This document shows positions 1 to 7,987 of a stretch of DNA of 64,000 nt, piece by piece. The first letter of the stretch is position 1. Each line of letters begins with the position of its first letter. This DNA is from a bacterium (GTDB lineage Bacteria; Hydrothermota; UBA3073; JACQXS01; JAQTXJ01). Both the position numbers and the translations under genes were made by a program. The stretch is from contig JAQUPX010000006.1 of assembly GCA_028716385.1 (NCBI GenBank), positions 124,001 through 188,000 on the forward strand, written 5' to 3'. A model generated the notes under the pieces. That model saw only the letters and a program-made list of their open reading frames with translations, did no database searches and had not been told where the DNA came from.

Positions 1-743
1 ACGGTATCACAAGCTTTGACACTATCTATAAGGCAAGAGTCTAGCCAGCATTTGATTATTGTTTCCATAAAACCTGTTATTCCGTGAAACACTTTACCGC
101 CCCGTCTAATAATATAATTGACAGGAATAGTTCCACTTATATTATATTTACTGAATACAGAACCTGATGAATCCTCCAGGAAAAGAGCGCTATTGTCTCT
201 TGCATACTGTTTCAGCGTGTCCTGCGTTCCCCCTATATTAATTGAGAGTATCCTCAATTTTGATGTCCCGTACTCATTTTGTATAGCTGCCAACCTTGGC
301 AGTTCTGCTATGCAGGTAGATGAAGTAGAGGACCAGAAATTAAGCCAAATTACTTTCCCGGCAAAGTCGGCAAGCGAATGATTAACGCCATTAGTATCCG
401 GAAGTGTGAACGCAGGAGGTATGCCTCCTCCTACCGGGTACATCAAGTTTAAAGATGTTTTATCTACTTGATTATATGTAGGATTTGTAGATGATTTGGA
501 AGGTATAGTCTTTGCCTTGCCGTTATCCCACATAAATCTTAAAGTATCCGGTGGGGTAACGCTTATAAGAGGTGACAATGTTTTCCCCTTAAATAATCTT
601 CCCTGCGTAAATAAAACAGGTCTCGAATTGTTGTATTTACATCCCGGACGATGAGATTCTGCAGTTAAAACTGACAGGGAGATGCAGGAAACAACAATAA
701 AAAAACAAATTTTTTTCAAATTGGAATATGCTTTAAGTTTCAT
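1..743 (-). CDS. TlpA/AhpC-like redoxin, secreted; partial (C-terminus beyond window)
   Basis: I read this frame directly; it stays open to the left window edge (247 codons seen). The protein starts MKLKAYSNLKK, followed by a hydrophobic signal stretch (ICFFIVVSCISLSVL) and a spacer. From about residue 110 a thioredoxin-fold domain begins: PAFTLPDTNGVNHSLADFAGKVIWLNFWSS, split here as PAFTLPDTNG then VNHSLADFAGKVIWLNFW. The cis-proline region reads GTIPVNYII. The active site is WSSTSSTC where TlpA/ResA proteins have WxxxCxxC, so only the second cysteine is present. A role as a periplasmic or surface thiol protein is inferred. With one cysteine it cannot be a standard dithiol oxidoreductase. 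The gene lies 53 bp downstream of the GWxTD gene on the same strand and has no clear Shine-Dalgarno. Confidence 0.75.
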   Translation of the reverse strand, partial: MKLKAYSNLKKICFFIVVSCISLSVLTAESHRPGCKYNNSRPVLFTQGRLFKGKTLSPLISVTPPDTLRFMWDNGKAKTIPSKSSTNPTYNQVDKTSLNLMYPVGGGIPPAFTLPDTNGVNHSLADFAGKVIWLNFWSSTSSTCIAELPRLAAIQNEYGTSKLRILSINIGGTQDTLKQYARDNSALFLEDSSGSVFSKYNISGTIPVNYIIRRGGKVFHGITGFMETIIKCWLDSCLIDSVKACDT

Positions 744-796
744 TTTGTTAGCGGTTAGCTATAGGCACAAATTCTTTTTTATTTTCTAATCTTTTG

Positions 797-2110
797 CTAT
801 TCTAACAACTCTTCCGGTATATATTGTCTATATGTGGGTTTGCTATTGACTTCTTTTATGCTTGAATAATAAAGTTCATACCTGCCGATATCTCTTATAT
901 CCACGAAAATAAAAACCATTCCGCCTTTTGAATAATAACTCCATTTTTCTATACTATGATAGGTAGCATCCGGCGGGAACCGTTCCTGGTCATCTTGTTT
1001 TCCGTATTTTATCAATATTCTTCCCATATCAGAGTATCTGCCTTTTTCGTTCCAGGAGCTATAATTTCTATCTGCATATTTTACTCTTTCTATAAAACCA
1101 AGTCTCTCCTCTTTACTGCGTTTTTTCCAGAATTCAGTTAAAAATTTTTGTTTTCCCGTATTTGATAATTTGTTATAAGTTGCCAGTTCCTCAGGAGTTG
1201 CAATATAATTTATAAAACTCAGATATTCCATATCATCATTAACTTCAACGGGTTGTTCCTTAAGCTGTTCGGGTTGTTGTCTCACGATGAAAGCTTTTCT
1301 TCGTGTAACTTTTTTATTATCCTGGTTGACTTCTACCACAAGTATATAATTGCCTGAAGTTATTTTCTCAATATTTATGCATTCTATTTCCGTAAGATTG
1401 GGTATTTCGGCTTTAAGAGATTTTGGAGACAATTCCGCAACTAATACGCCTGAGTCATTCAGGATTGAGTATTTCATTTCATAATTAGTTTTTGGTTTCA
1501 GGTTATATATTTCAGTATAACTATAGAGACTCTTGTAAGGAGTACCAATTATTCTCTGGGGCAAAGGTATAATATTAAGTCCATTTTTCACAAATCTGCT
1601 ATCGGACGAAAAAGTATCAATACTGCTTGAGAGTTGAATATCCGAAAGTGACAGGGTTGTATCGGGTTTTCTTATTTCTATTTCGCGGGCAGTTTCCCAT
1701 TTGCCGACTTTATCACCGGGCAGGGAAGAGTCCTGGACAACGACTGTTTCTATTTTATAATTACCGGGGTCAAGCAAAATCTCTAATTGTTCTAAGATAT
1801 TGGCATTATGGGAAGAAGCTTTCGCAAGAGACTCAATAGACGAAACTTTTTCCCATTCTTCATTTGCAACTGCTTTACCCGAATCCGTTTTGACGGTTAC
1901 TTTTATTTTAAACTTAGCATTTAATTTAGCGGTATTGTCGGTAGAAAGTCTATCCGCGGTTCGGTAAAAAAGGATATTATAAGGGAATCCGATATATATT
2001 TCGCATCTTGTTTTTCTAAGACCTTTCTGATTATCCGGAGTAACAAATCTCGCCACATCCAAATTAACTTGCCCTATTAAAAAGGCATAACTCAAGAATA
2101 AAATATTCAT
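797..2110 (-). CDS. GWxTD domain-containing protein
   Basis: The protein has about 437 residues. An in-frame ATG 18 bases upstream exists, but GGGGGG lies just before the ATG of MNILFLSY, so I chose that start. It has a short N-terminal signal-like stretch. The middle is beta-rich with Ig-like character (residues about 30-280). The C-terminal 110 residues match the GWxTD domain: TEFWKKRSKEE, then the motif area SSWNEKGRYSDMGRILIKYG and the ending YSSIKEV. The name-giving motif is degenerate here (GRYSD instead of GWxTD). GWxTD proteins are known from Bacteroidetes, Gemmatimonadetes and related candidate phyla and are of unknown function. The gene follows the outer-membrane-like gene after a 190-bp gap that holds a palindromic repeat. 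Confidence 0.8.
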   Translation of the reverse strand: MNILFLSYAFLIGQVNLDVARFVTPDNQKGLRKTRCEIYIGFPYNILFYRTADRLSTDNTAKLNAKFKIKVTVKTDSGKAVANEEWEKVSSIESLAKASSHNANILEQLEILLDPGNYKIETVVVQDSSLPGDKVGKWETAREIEIRKPDTTLSLSDIQLSSSIDTFSSDSRFVKNGLNIIPLPQRIIGTPYKSLYSYTEIYNLKPKTNYEMKYSILNDSGVLVAELSPKSLKAEIPNLTEIECINIEKITSGNYILVVEVNQDNKKVTRRKAFIVRQQPEQLKEQPVEVNDDMEYLSFINYIATPEELATYNKLSNTGKQKFLTEFWKKRSKEERLGFIERVKYADRNYSSWNEKGRYSDMGRILIKYGKQDDQERFPPDATYHSIEKWSYYSKGGMVFIFVDIRDIGRYELYYSSIKEVNSKPTYRQYIPEELLE

Positions 2111-2207
2111 ATACCCCCCCTTAACCAAATCAAAAATTAAATATTAAAAATCAAATACATAAATCACAAACAAAAATACTAACCCTTAAAATCAAATCAA
2201 ATATTAT

Positions 2208-2264
2208 TAGTTGGACTTTCCCGCCCTAGCGGGATTAGACCAACTTATCCAGCTTTGCTGGAAA
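2208..2264 (+). repeat. Palindromic element, TTATCCAG family
   Basis: Outer arms TTGGACTTT / TTAGACCAA enclose an inner hairpin CCCGCCCTAGCGGG. They are followed by the conserved tail ACTTATCCAGCTTTGCTGG, which is itself a small hairpin. Near-identical layouts occur at 16102, 49440 and 51404. Confidence 0.8.
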
Positions 2265-2299
2265 TATCAAAAAGAAATATTACATCAAAAAACAATAAG

Positions 2300-2908
2300 T
2301 TATATAAATGCCGAGTAGGAGAATCTAACTCCTCTTGACACACCTATTTCTTTATTTGATATATCTTTGAAGAAAATCTCAAACGTTACTTTATCTTCAA
2401 CTTTCAATCTTAAGCCAAGATTAATAGTCGAAACATATTTACTAGTAGTATCTTTACTGATGAGCCATTCTCCTGCAACGCTTGCCAGATTTGACAGACC
2501 GACTTCCAATCCACAAAAAGCATTTAGGTGTTTATAATAATTTACTCCTATACAGGGAATAATTCTTCCCATCAGGCTTCCGCCGATAACGCCATATAGC
2601 CATACAGGGTCATCATAATATTTTTCGGAGTCAAATCCGATAGCTGCCGATATCGGTTGTTTTTGTATTCCCATTTTTACCTGAACGCCCGGGGCTTTAT
2701 GATATGTAGGCGCTCCGTGTCCGATAATTCCACTCCCGCCATAAGACGTTCCTATGGAAAAATTTTCAAGCAAGACTCCGCTTATCTGGGCAATAAATGC
2801 ATCTTCCGGGGTAATTGTTGTACTTATCTCGTAAGTGCCTTTTTCCGGGATATAGGAATTTGGCATATCTACAAGATATCCTGCATTAATGATGAACAGA
2901 ATTAACAT
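2300..2908 (-). CDS. Probable outer-membrane beta-barrel protein
   Basis: The protein has 202 residues with a short hydrophobic start (MLILFIINAGYLVDMP). Alternating hydrophobic/polar segments, many glycines and an aromatic-rich C-terminus (GVRFSYSAFI) are typical of small outer-membrane barrels. Phrases such as SIGTSYGGSGIIG and GLEVGLSNLA resemble the YjbH-like or barrel proteins found in exopolysaccharide loci; that assignment is weak. The start overlaps the end of the upstream Gfo/Idh gene by 23 bp, so the two are translated from one message. I do not recognise a family with certainty. Confidence 0.65.
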   Translation of the reverse strand: MLILFIINAGYLVDMPNSYIPEKGTYEISTTITPEDAFIAQISGVLLENFSIGTSYGGSGIIGHGAPTYHKAPGVQVKMGIQKQPISAAIGFDSEKYYDDPVWLYGVIGGSLMGRIIPCIGVNYYKHLNAFCGLEVGLSNLASVAGEWLISKDTTSKYVSTINLGLRLKVEDKVTFEIFFKDISNKEIGVSRGVRFSYSAFI

Positions 2909-3902
2909 AAACTTTGCCTCCCTCGTTAACTGATTTTTCTATCATTTCCAAATATTTCACTACACGTGTTGCTGATTTGCCGTTCGTTTTTGGCTCTTTT
3001 TTATTTTTGACACAATCAATAAAATGTTTTATTTCTTCTTTAAGAGGTTCTGCATTTGATATGATTGGGACTGCAATTTCTCCCGTTCTGTATGAGAGTT
3101 GGAATTCTCCGAAGCTTGAATGTTCCAGTTTATCCACCCCTTTATCAAAGACTTTAACTTTTTCAATTACGCTTGTATCGTCAAAAACGACCATTTTTTC
3201 GGAGCCGACGATTACGGTATTCCGCATTTTTACAGGCGCAAGCCAGGATATTTGTATATTAACAAGGATATCCGAGGGGAATCTGAGATTTATAAAAGCA
3301 ACGTCCGGTTTGTTTTCTATTATTGAACTTTTCCCTATAGCCTGCACGGAAATAGGTTCTTCCTCCAACCAGCTAAATATCGTAGATAAATCATGCGCAG
3401 CCAAATCCCAGATTACGGACTCATCCTTGCGATGAATACCAAGGTTTACTCGTGTAGAAGAGATATAATAAATTTTACCTAGTTGGTTTGTCTTTATCAG
3501 TTCTTTTATTTTTACAACGGCAGGAGCGTATTCAAAGATATGTCCTATCATAAGGACCAATTTATTTTTTTCCGCAAGCTCCGTAAGTTCGACTGCTTTT
3601 TCAAGTTTATCAACAAAAGGTTTTTCGACAAAAACCGCTTTTCCACTTTCCAAAGCTCTTTTTACCAAAGCGTAATGAGAACCGACAGGCGTAATAATAA
3701 AAACGGCATCTATACTTTTATCTTTAAATATTTCCTCGCTATCCATAATCGGTTTTATCATCGGACTTTTGGAACTCAGCAAATCAAGTTTTGCTCTATC
3801 GGTATCGCAACAATATTTTAGATTACACATAGCATTATCGTATAAATCTCTTATAATATTTTTCCCCCAGTAGCCGCAACCAATCACTGCAACATTTAAC
3901 AT
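2886..3902 (-). CDS. Gfo/Idh/MocA family NAD(P)-dependent oxidoreductase
   Basis: The protein has 338 residues. The N-terminal Rossmann fold opens with VAVIGCGYWGKN (GxGxxG, residues about 5-15). The family motif EKPF is near residue 95, and GHIFEYAPAV follows. The C-terminal alpha/beta domain (from about 125) includes the substrate-facing DLAAHDLSTI, whose histidine is conserved. The closest functional class is probably the UDP-GlcNAcA 3-dehydrogenase (WlbA/WbpB) type, because a hexapeptide acyltransferase and a sugar transferase lie just upstream; the substrate is inferred. A GAGGAG ribosome site precedes ATG, and a promoter (3952-3979) separates this unit from the polysaccharide operon. 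Confidence 0.88.
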   Translation of the reverse strand: MLNVAVIGCGYWGKNIIRDLYDNAMCNLKYCCDTDRAKLDLLSSKSPMIKPIMDSEEIFKDKSIDAVFIITPVGSHYALVKRALESGKAVFVEKPFVDKLEKAVELTELAEKNKLVLMIGHIFEYAPAVVKIKELIKTNQLGKIYYISSTRVNLGIHRKDESVIWDLAAHDLSTIFSWLEEEPISVQAIGKSSIIENKPDVAFINLRFPSDILVNIQISWLAPVKMRNTVIVGSEKMVVFDDTSVIEKVKVFDKGVDKLEHSSFGEFQLSYRTGEIAVPIISNAEPLKEEIKHFIDCVKNKKEPKTNGKSATRVVKYLEMIEKSVNEGGKVYVNSVHH

Positions 3903-3951
3903 TTTATCTCCTCATAGTTATTATATATAATATAATTACCCATTTCTATTT

Positions 3952-3979
3952 ATAATATATAGTTCTGTATGTTTGTCAA
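3952..3979 (-). promoter_or_regulatory. Promoter of the Gfo/Idh unit
   Basis: On the minus strand TTGACA (3979-3974), 16 bases, TATTAT (3957-3952). The start codon is about 50 bases downstream, with GAGGAG in front of it. Confidence 0.6.
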
Positions 3980-4023
3980 TATTTAAAAGGAAAAAAGGGG
4001 GAGAACATTTTATTAACAGTGAT

Positions 4024-4047
4024 TGCCTGCCTACGGTAGACAGCAGG
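4024..4047 (+). repeat. Short palindromic repeat (CTGCCTACGGTAG type)
   Basis: TGCCTGCCTACGGTAGACAGCAGG folds into an imperfect hairpin. The same GCCTGCC..GGCAGG core recurs at 9069, 13842 and inside the GxxExxY gene at 18682. Confidence 0.6.
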
Positions 4048-4094
4048 TACGTCCAAATATTCCTATACCCTACGATGAAAGCGACGACCTGTTC

Positions 4095-4754
4095 TTAAAT
4101 ATACGGTTCCCACTCATAAGGCTGGTCAAACGCGCCTATGTAGCATTGCAGGTCGCTTATTTTTTTTACCACTTGCGCGGGGTATCCCACGGCAACTCTA
4201 TTCTCGGGTATGTTTCTTGTAACACAACTCCCTGCACCAATCAATGAATGTTTCCCTACGATAACACCCGGAAGCAAAACACTCCTGCCGCCGATTTTTG
4301 CAAAATCTTCTACTTTTGCTCCACCCTTGCATTCCTTATATCTTGGGCATTTCATCGGATGCGGGTCATCAAGAAAAACCACCCCGGGACCTACAAACAC
4401 GTTTTTCCCTATTGTCGTCATCTCAAGAAAACAGTTGGAATGTATTCTTGAGCCCGAATCTATGAAGTTCTCATATTCTAAAACTGCATTAGTGCCTATA
4501 CTTACGTTATCTTTTATTACGTTGTTTTCGCGAATGCTTGCGCCCTGTCCCGTTTGAAAGTCATTACCTATTTTATTTCCCGTATATATTACGGTAAAAG
4601 CTCTTACGGTTGCGTTTTCCCCTATGTCAAGTTTATACGAATCAATACTGTCTCTTCCTTTGAGTCCAAGTATAACAAAATCCCCGATTACACTATTTTT
4701 TCCTATTTTGACTTTCGGATATATTCTTACACCTTTACCAATTTTCACTGCCAT
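4095..4754 (-). CDS. Left-handed beta-helix (hexapeptide) acyltransferase
   Basis: The protein has 219 residues built of hexapeptide repeats ([LIV]GxxxxI): VRIYPKVKIGKNSVIGD, KIGNDFQTGQGASI, NVSIGTNAVLEY, TTIGKNVFVGPGVVF, KIGGRSVLLPGVIVG. It matches the WlbB/WbpD-like N-acetyltransferase group that modifies nucleotide-activated sugars; the DDPHPMKCP loop and the ending VGYPAQVVKK are typical of it. A cytoplasmic trimer is expected from the family. It starts one base after the sugar transferase stop codon, with GGAGC inside that gene's end as ribosome site. It probably acts on the sugar used in the same polysaccharide pathway as the Gfo/Idh enzyme. Confidence 0.85.
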   Translation of the reverse strand: MAVKIGKGVRIYPKVKIGKNSVIGDFVILGLKGRDSIDSYKLDIGENATVRAFTVIYTGNKIGNDFQTGQGASIRENNVIKDNVSIGTNAVLEYENFIDSGSRIHSNCFLEMTTIGKNVFVGPGVVFLDDPHPMKCPRYKECKGGAKVEDFAKIGGRSVLLPGVIVGKHSLIGAGSCVTRNIPENRVAVGYPAQVVKKISDLQCYIGAFDQPYEWEPYI

Positions 4755-4755
4755 T

Positions 4756-5586
4756 TTAGTACGCTCCTTTCAGGAAAAGCACTGCCGGAATTGTATGAAA
4801 AAGTATATACAAATCCAATTTAAGTGACTGGTTTAACGCATAAAAGAAATCCAGCACAACCATTTCGTTAAAAGATAAAAGGCTTCTTCCTGCAACCTGC
4901 CACAATCCGGTCATCCCGGGTTTTGCCATTAGCCTGACTTTCTGCCAATCTTCATATAATTCAACTTCGTAAAGGATTGGCGGGCGTGGACCGATTACGC
5001 TCATATCGCCTTTTAATACGTTTATAAACTGAGGAATTTCGTCTATGGATAATCTCCTTAACCATTTGCCGATTTTAGTCACGCGCGGGTCGTTTACTAA
5101 TTTATAAACTTTGCCGTGCGCTTTTCCCTGTATGGATTTTTTCATATATTCATAATGAATGTCATCATTGTTGGAATGTTCCATTGTCCTGAACTTATAG
5201 AATAAGAAAGCCTTTCCATTGTTACTAATTCTATTTTGCCGGAAAAATACGGGTTCCTTGGAAGTGCTTGCACTGAATTTCACTATCATACTTACTATTA
5301 ATAATAATGGCGACGTCAAAATCAAAACTAATGCCGCTATGCATACGTCTAATGTTCTTTTTAACTTATAGGTTCCTTTTTTTTGTTTCTTAAATACAAG
5401 ACAGCCATCGACTAAAAGTCTTTTAAACATATTTGTCCGCACCCATACATCCGCATTGTCTTTGTATTTAGATACTATTTCCACCATTTCCCTTGGGGTT
5501 GACACTTCAAAATTTATTTTTACTCTTCCGGTGTTCAGGGGAATTTCTTTTTTTAATTCTTCTTTGCTATTTATTTCAAATATCAT
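4756..5586 (-). CDS. Undecaprenyl-phosphate sugar phosphotransferase (bacterial sugar transferase)
   Basis: The protein has 276 residues. After about 75 soluble residues comes KLKRTLDVCIAALVLILTSP, the single membrane helix that precedes the catalytic domain of the PF02397 family. Hallmarks follow: PVFFRQNRIS, FYKFRTM, NDPRVTKIGKWLRRLSIDEIP, NVLKGDMSVIGPRPP and KPGMTGLWQV. It transfers a sugar-1-phosphate from a nucleotide sugar to undecaprenyl phosphate, the first step of lipid-linked glycan synthesis at the inner membrane. It is shorter than WcaJ-type enzymes (about 460 residues) and lacks their four N-terminal helices. It follows leuS by 17 bp. Confidence 0.92.
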   Translation of the reverse strand: MIFEINSKEELKKEIPLNTGRVKINFEVSTPREMVEIVSKYKDNADVWVRTNMFKRLLVDGCLVFKKQKKGTYKLKRTLDVCIAALVLILTSPLLLIVSMIVKFSASTSKEPVFFRQNRISNNGKAFLFYKFRTMEHSNNDDIHYEYMKKSIQGKAHGKVYKLVNDPRVTKIGKWLRRLSIDEIPQFINVLKGDMSVIGPRPPILYEVELYEDWQKVRLMAKPGMTGLWQVAGRSLLSFNEMVVLDFFYALNQSLKLDLYILFHTIPAVLFLKGAY

Positions 5587-5603
5587 TACTTGCCTATTGG
5601 CAG

Positions 5604-7982
5604 TTATTTAACTACAAAGTTTATTAGTTTATTCGGCACCCATATTACTTTAATTATATTTTTATCTTTTAATAGTTCCTGTATTTTTATTATGTTTCTT
5701 ATTTCTTTTTCTGCTTCTTCGTTACTTATATCCCGTTTCATTTTAATATTTTCCCGCACTTTCCCGTTTATTTCCACTATTATATTTACCATTTCTTCTT
5801 TTATTTCTTTATAACCGGGCCATTTTGATTTGAATACCGATTCCGTGTTCCCGATTTTATGCCACAGTTCTTCGCTCAAATGCGGAGCAAAAGGCGATAA
5901 AAGTTGAATTAAAATTTTTATTCCATAGGGCAACCATTTGTCTTCTTTGTTTTTGTATAATTCGTTAACAAGCGTCATAAGCTCGGAAACGGCCGTGTTG
6001 TGTCCATAGTTTTCTATATCTTCGCCTACTTTTTTGATTGAGAAGTTTATTCTACGATAGAGGAGAGTTTCGTTTTCGGGTATATCGTTTGACAACGGAA
6101 TTTTTTCTTCCACCAATTTATATATTCTTTCCAGGAATCTGCTTACTCCTTTAACTCCTTCCATACTCCATGCAGCGCTTTGATTTGGCGGCCCCAAAAA
6201 CATTATGGTTACTCTGCCGGCATCCGCGCCCCAATCTTCCACAAACGGTCTTACCGTTACCGCATTGCCTTTGGATTTTGACATTACCATCCCTTTTTCA
6301 TCCGTTATCATACCCTGTGTAAACATCCTTTTACAGGGTTCGTCAAAAGGCACATACCCCAAATCATAAAGAACTTTATTCATAAACCTGAAAAATATCA
6401 AGTGTCCGCAGGCGTGTTCTATCCCGCCTATATACTCATCTATCGGCAACCATTCTTTTACCAACTCTTTATTAAATGCTTCCTTTTCGTTTCTCGAATC
6501 TATATATCTTGCCCAATACCAGGATGAATCAACAAAAGTATCCATTGTATCCGTATCCCTGAAAGCATTTCCTTTACATACCGGGCATTTCGTATTAACA
6601 AACTCAGGCACGCCGGCTAACGGCGATTTCCCTTTGGGAGTAAAATCCATACACTCCGGAAGCAGAACGGGCAAATCTTTTTCCGGGACGGGAACTACCC
6701 CGCATTTTTCACAATGAATCATTGGTATGGGGGCGCCCCAGTATCTTTGTCTTGATACCAACCAGTCTTTTATTTTATAATTTGTTTTTTTTCTTCCTAT
6801 TCCTTTTTCCTCGGCTAATTTAACTATACGTGTAATTCCTTCTTTTGAATTCATCCCGTCAAATATATCGGAATTTATCATAATTCCTTCGCCGGTAAAC
6901 AACTTGTCTTCCGTAACTTCAATTGGTTTTATTACATTTTTTATTGGCAGTGATTTGGAAATCGCAAACTCATAATCTCTTTCATCGTGAGCAGGCACGC
7001 CCATTATTAATCCCGTTCCGTAACCACCGAGTATATAATCCGCAATCCATATCGGCACTTTTTCTCCGGTCAAAGGATTGATTCCGTATTCCCCGGTAAA
7101 CACGCCGGATTTGGTTTTCTGGGCACGTTCGATTTCGGACGTTCTTAAAGCGTTTTCTATATAACTCTGTAATTCTTTAGTTTTAGCCAATTTTTTTGCC
7201 AGTTCGGATTCCGGGGCAGCAGCCAAAAAAGTTACTCCGTAAATTGTGTCCGGTCTTGTAGTGAAAACCGGGATTTTTTCATTTTGCCACCGGAAATCTA
7301 TTTCTAATCCCTCGCTTTTGCCTATCCAGTATCTTTGTAACGTTCTCACTTCATCAGCCCATTGTGAAAGCGTATCTATTCCCTTGAGTAATCTTTCGGC
7401 ATATTCCGTGATTTTGAAAAACCACTGGGTTAATTCTTTTTTGGTTACCTCTTTTTTACATCTCCAGCACAAGCCGTTTTCCACCTGTTCATTTGCAAGA
7501 GTTGTCTGGCACTGCGGGCACCAATTAACATACGACGCTTTTCTGTAAGCAAGTCCTTTTTCGTATAGTTTTATAAAAAGCCATTGTGTCCATCTATAAT
7601 AATCCGGTTCGCAGGTACAAACTTCTCTATCCCAATCATAAGATATTCCCATAAGATTGATAGTTTCTTTTGATTGGCTTATATTGTTCATTGTCCAGTC
7701 GCGTGGAGCCAAATGTTTTTTTATGGCAGCTTCTTCGGCAGGTAACCCAAAAGCATCCCAACCAAACGGATGCAAAACTTTATATCCTTGCATTCGTCTA
7801 TATCTGGCAATTGTATCGCCCAATACATAGTTCCTGAAATGTCCCATATGAAGGTCACCTGAAGGATACGCAAACATCTCAAGGACATAATATTTAGGTT
7901 GTTTACTCTGATTATCGTGGCAGATTGTTTCTTTTTTCCAGATTTCCTGCCATTTTTTTTCTATTTCTCTAAAATTATACAT
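5604..7982 (-). CDS. leuS: Leucyl-tRNA synthetase
   Basis: The protein has 792 residues, near the usual bacterial length (800-880). It charges tRNA-Leu. The class I signature HMGH is at residues 45-48 (PSGDLHMGHFRNY) and the KMSKS equivalent MSKSKGN near 567. The CP1 editing domain contains TTRPDTIYGVTFLA and GVPAHDERDYEFA. Zinc-type cysteine pairs (CPQC/CWRC) are present around residues 155-175, and the anticodon-binding helical domain covers the C-terminal 200 residues. The gene sits within an exopolysaccharide operon: it starts 5 bp after the outer-membrane gene, and the sugar transferase starts 17 bp after it. It is therefore probably cotranscribed with surface-glycan genes. Confidence 0.97.
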   Translation of the reverse strand: MYNFREIEKKWQEIWKKETICHDNQSKQPKYYVLEMFAYPSGDLHMGHFRNYVLGDTIARYRRMQGYKVLHPFGWDAFGLPAEEAAIKKHLAPRDWTMNNISQSKETINLMGISYDWDREVCTCEPDYYRWTQWLFIKLYEKGLAYRKASYVNWCPQCQTTLANEQVENGLCWRCKKEVTKKELTQWFFKITEYAERLLKGIDTLSQWADEVRTLQRYWIGKSEGLEIDFRWQNEKIPVFTTRPDTIYGVTFLAAAPESELAKKLAKTKELQSYIENALRTSEIERAQKTKSGVFTGEYGINPLTGEKVPIWIADYILGGYGTGLIMGVPAHDERDYEFAISKSLPIKNVIKPIEVTEDKLFTGEGIMINSDIFDGMNSKEGITRIVKLAEEKGIGRKKTNYKIKDWLVSRQRYWGAPIPMIHCEKCGVVPVPEKDLPVLLPECMDFTPKGKSPLAGVPEFVNTKCPVCKGNAFRDTDTMDTFVDSSWYWARYIDSRNEKEAFNKELVKEWLPIDEYIGGIEHACGHLIFFRFMNKVLYDLGYVPFDEPCKRMFTQGMITDEKGMVMSKSKGNAVTVRPFVEDWGADAGRVTIMFLGPPNQSAAWSMEGVKGVSRFLERIYKLVEEKIPLSNDIPENETLLYRRINFSIKKVGEDIENYGHNTAVSELMTLVNELYKNKEDKWLPYGIKILIQLLSPFAPHLSEELWHKIGNTESVFKSKWPGYKEIKEEMVNIIVEINGKVRENIKMKRDISNEEAEKEIRNIIKIQELLKDKNIIKVIWVPNKLINFVVK

Positions 7983-7987
7983 ATTTT

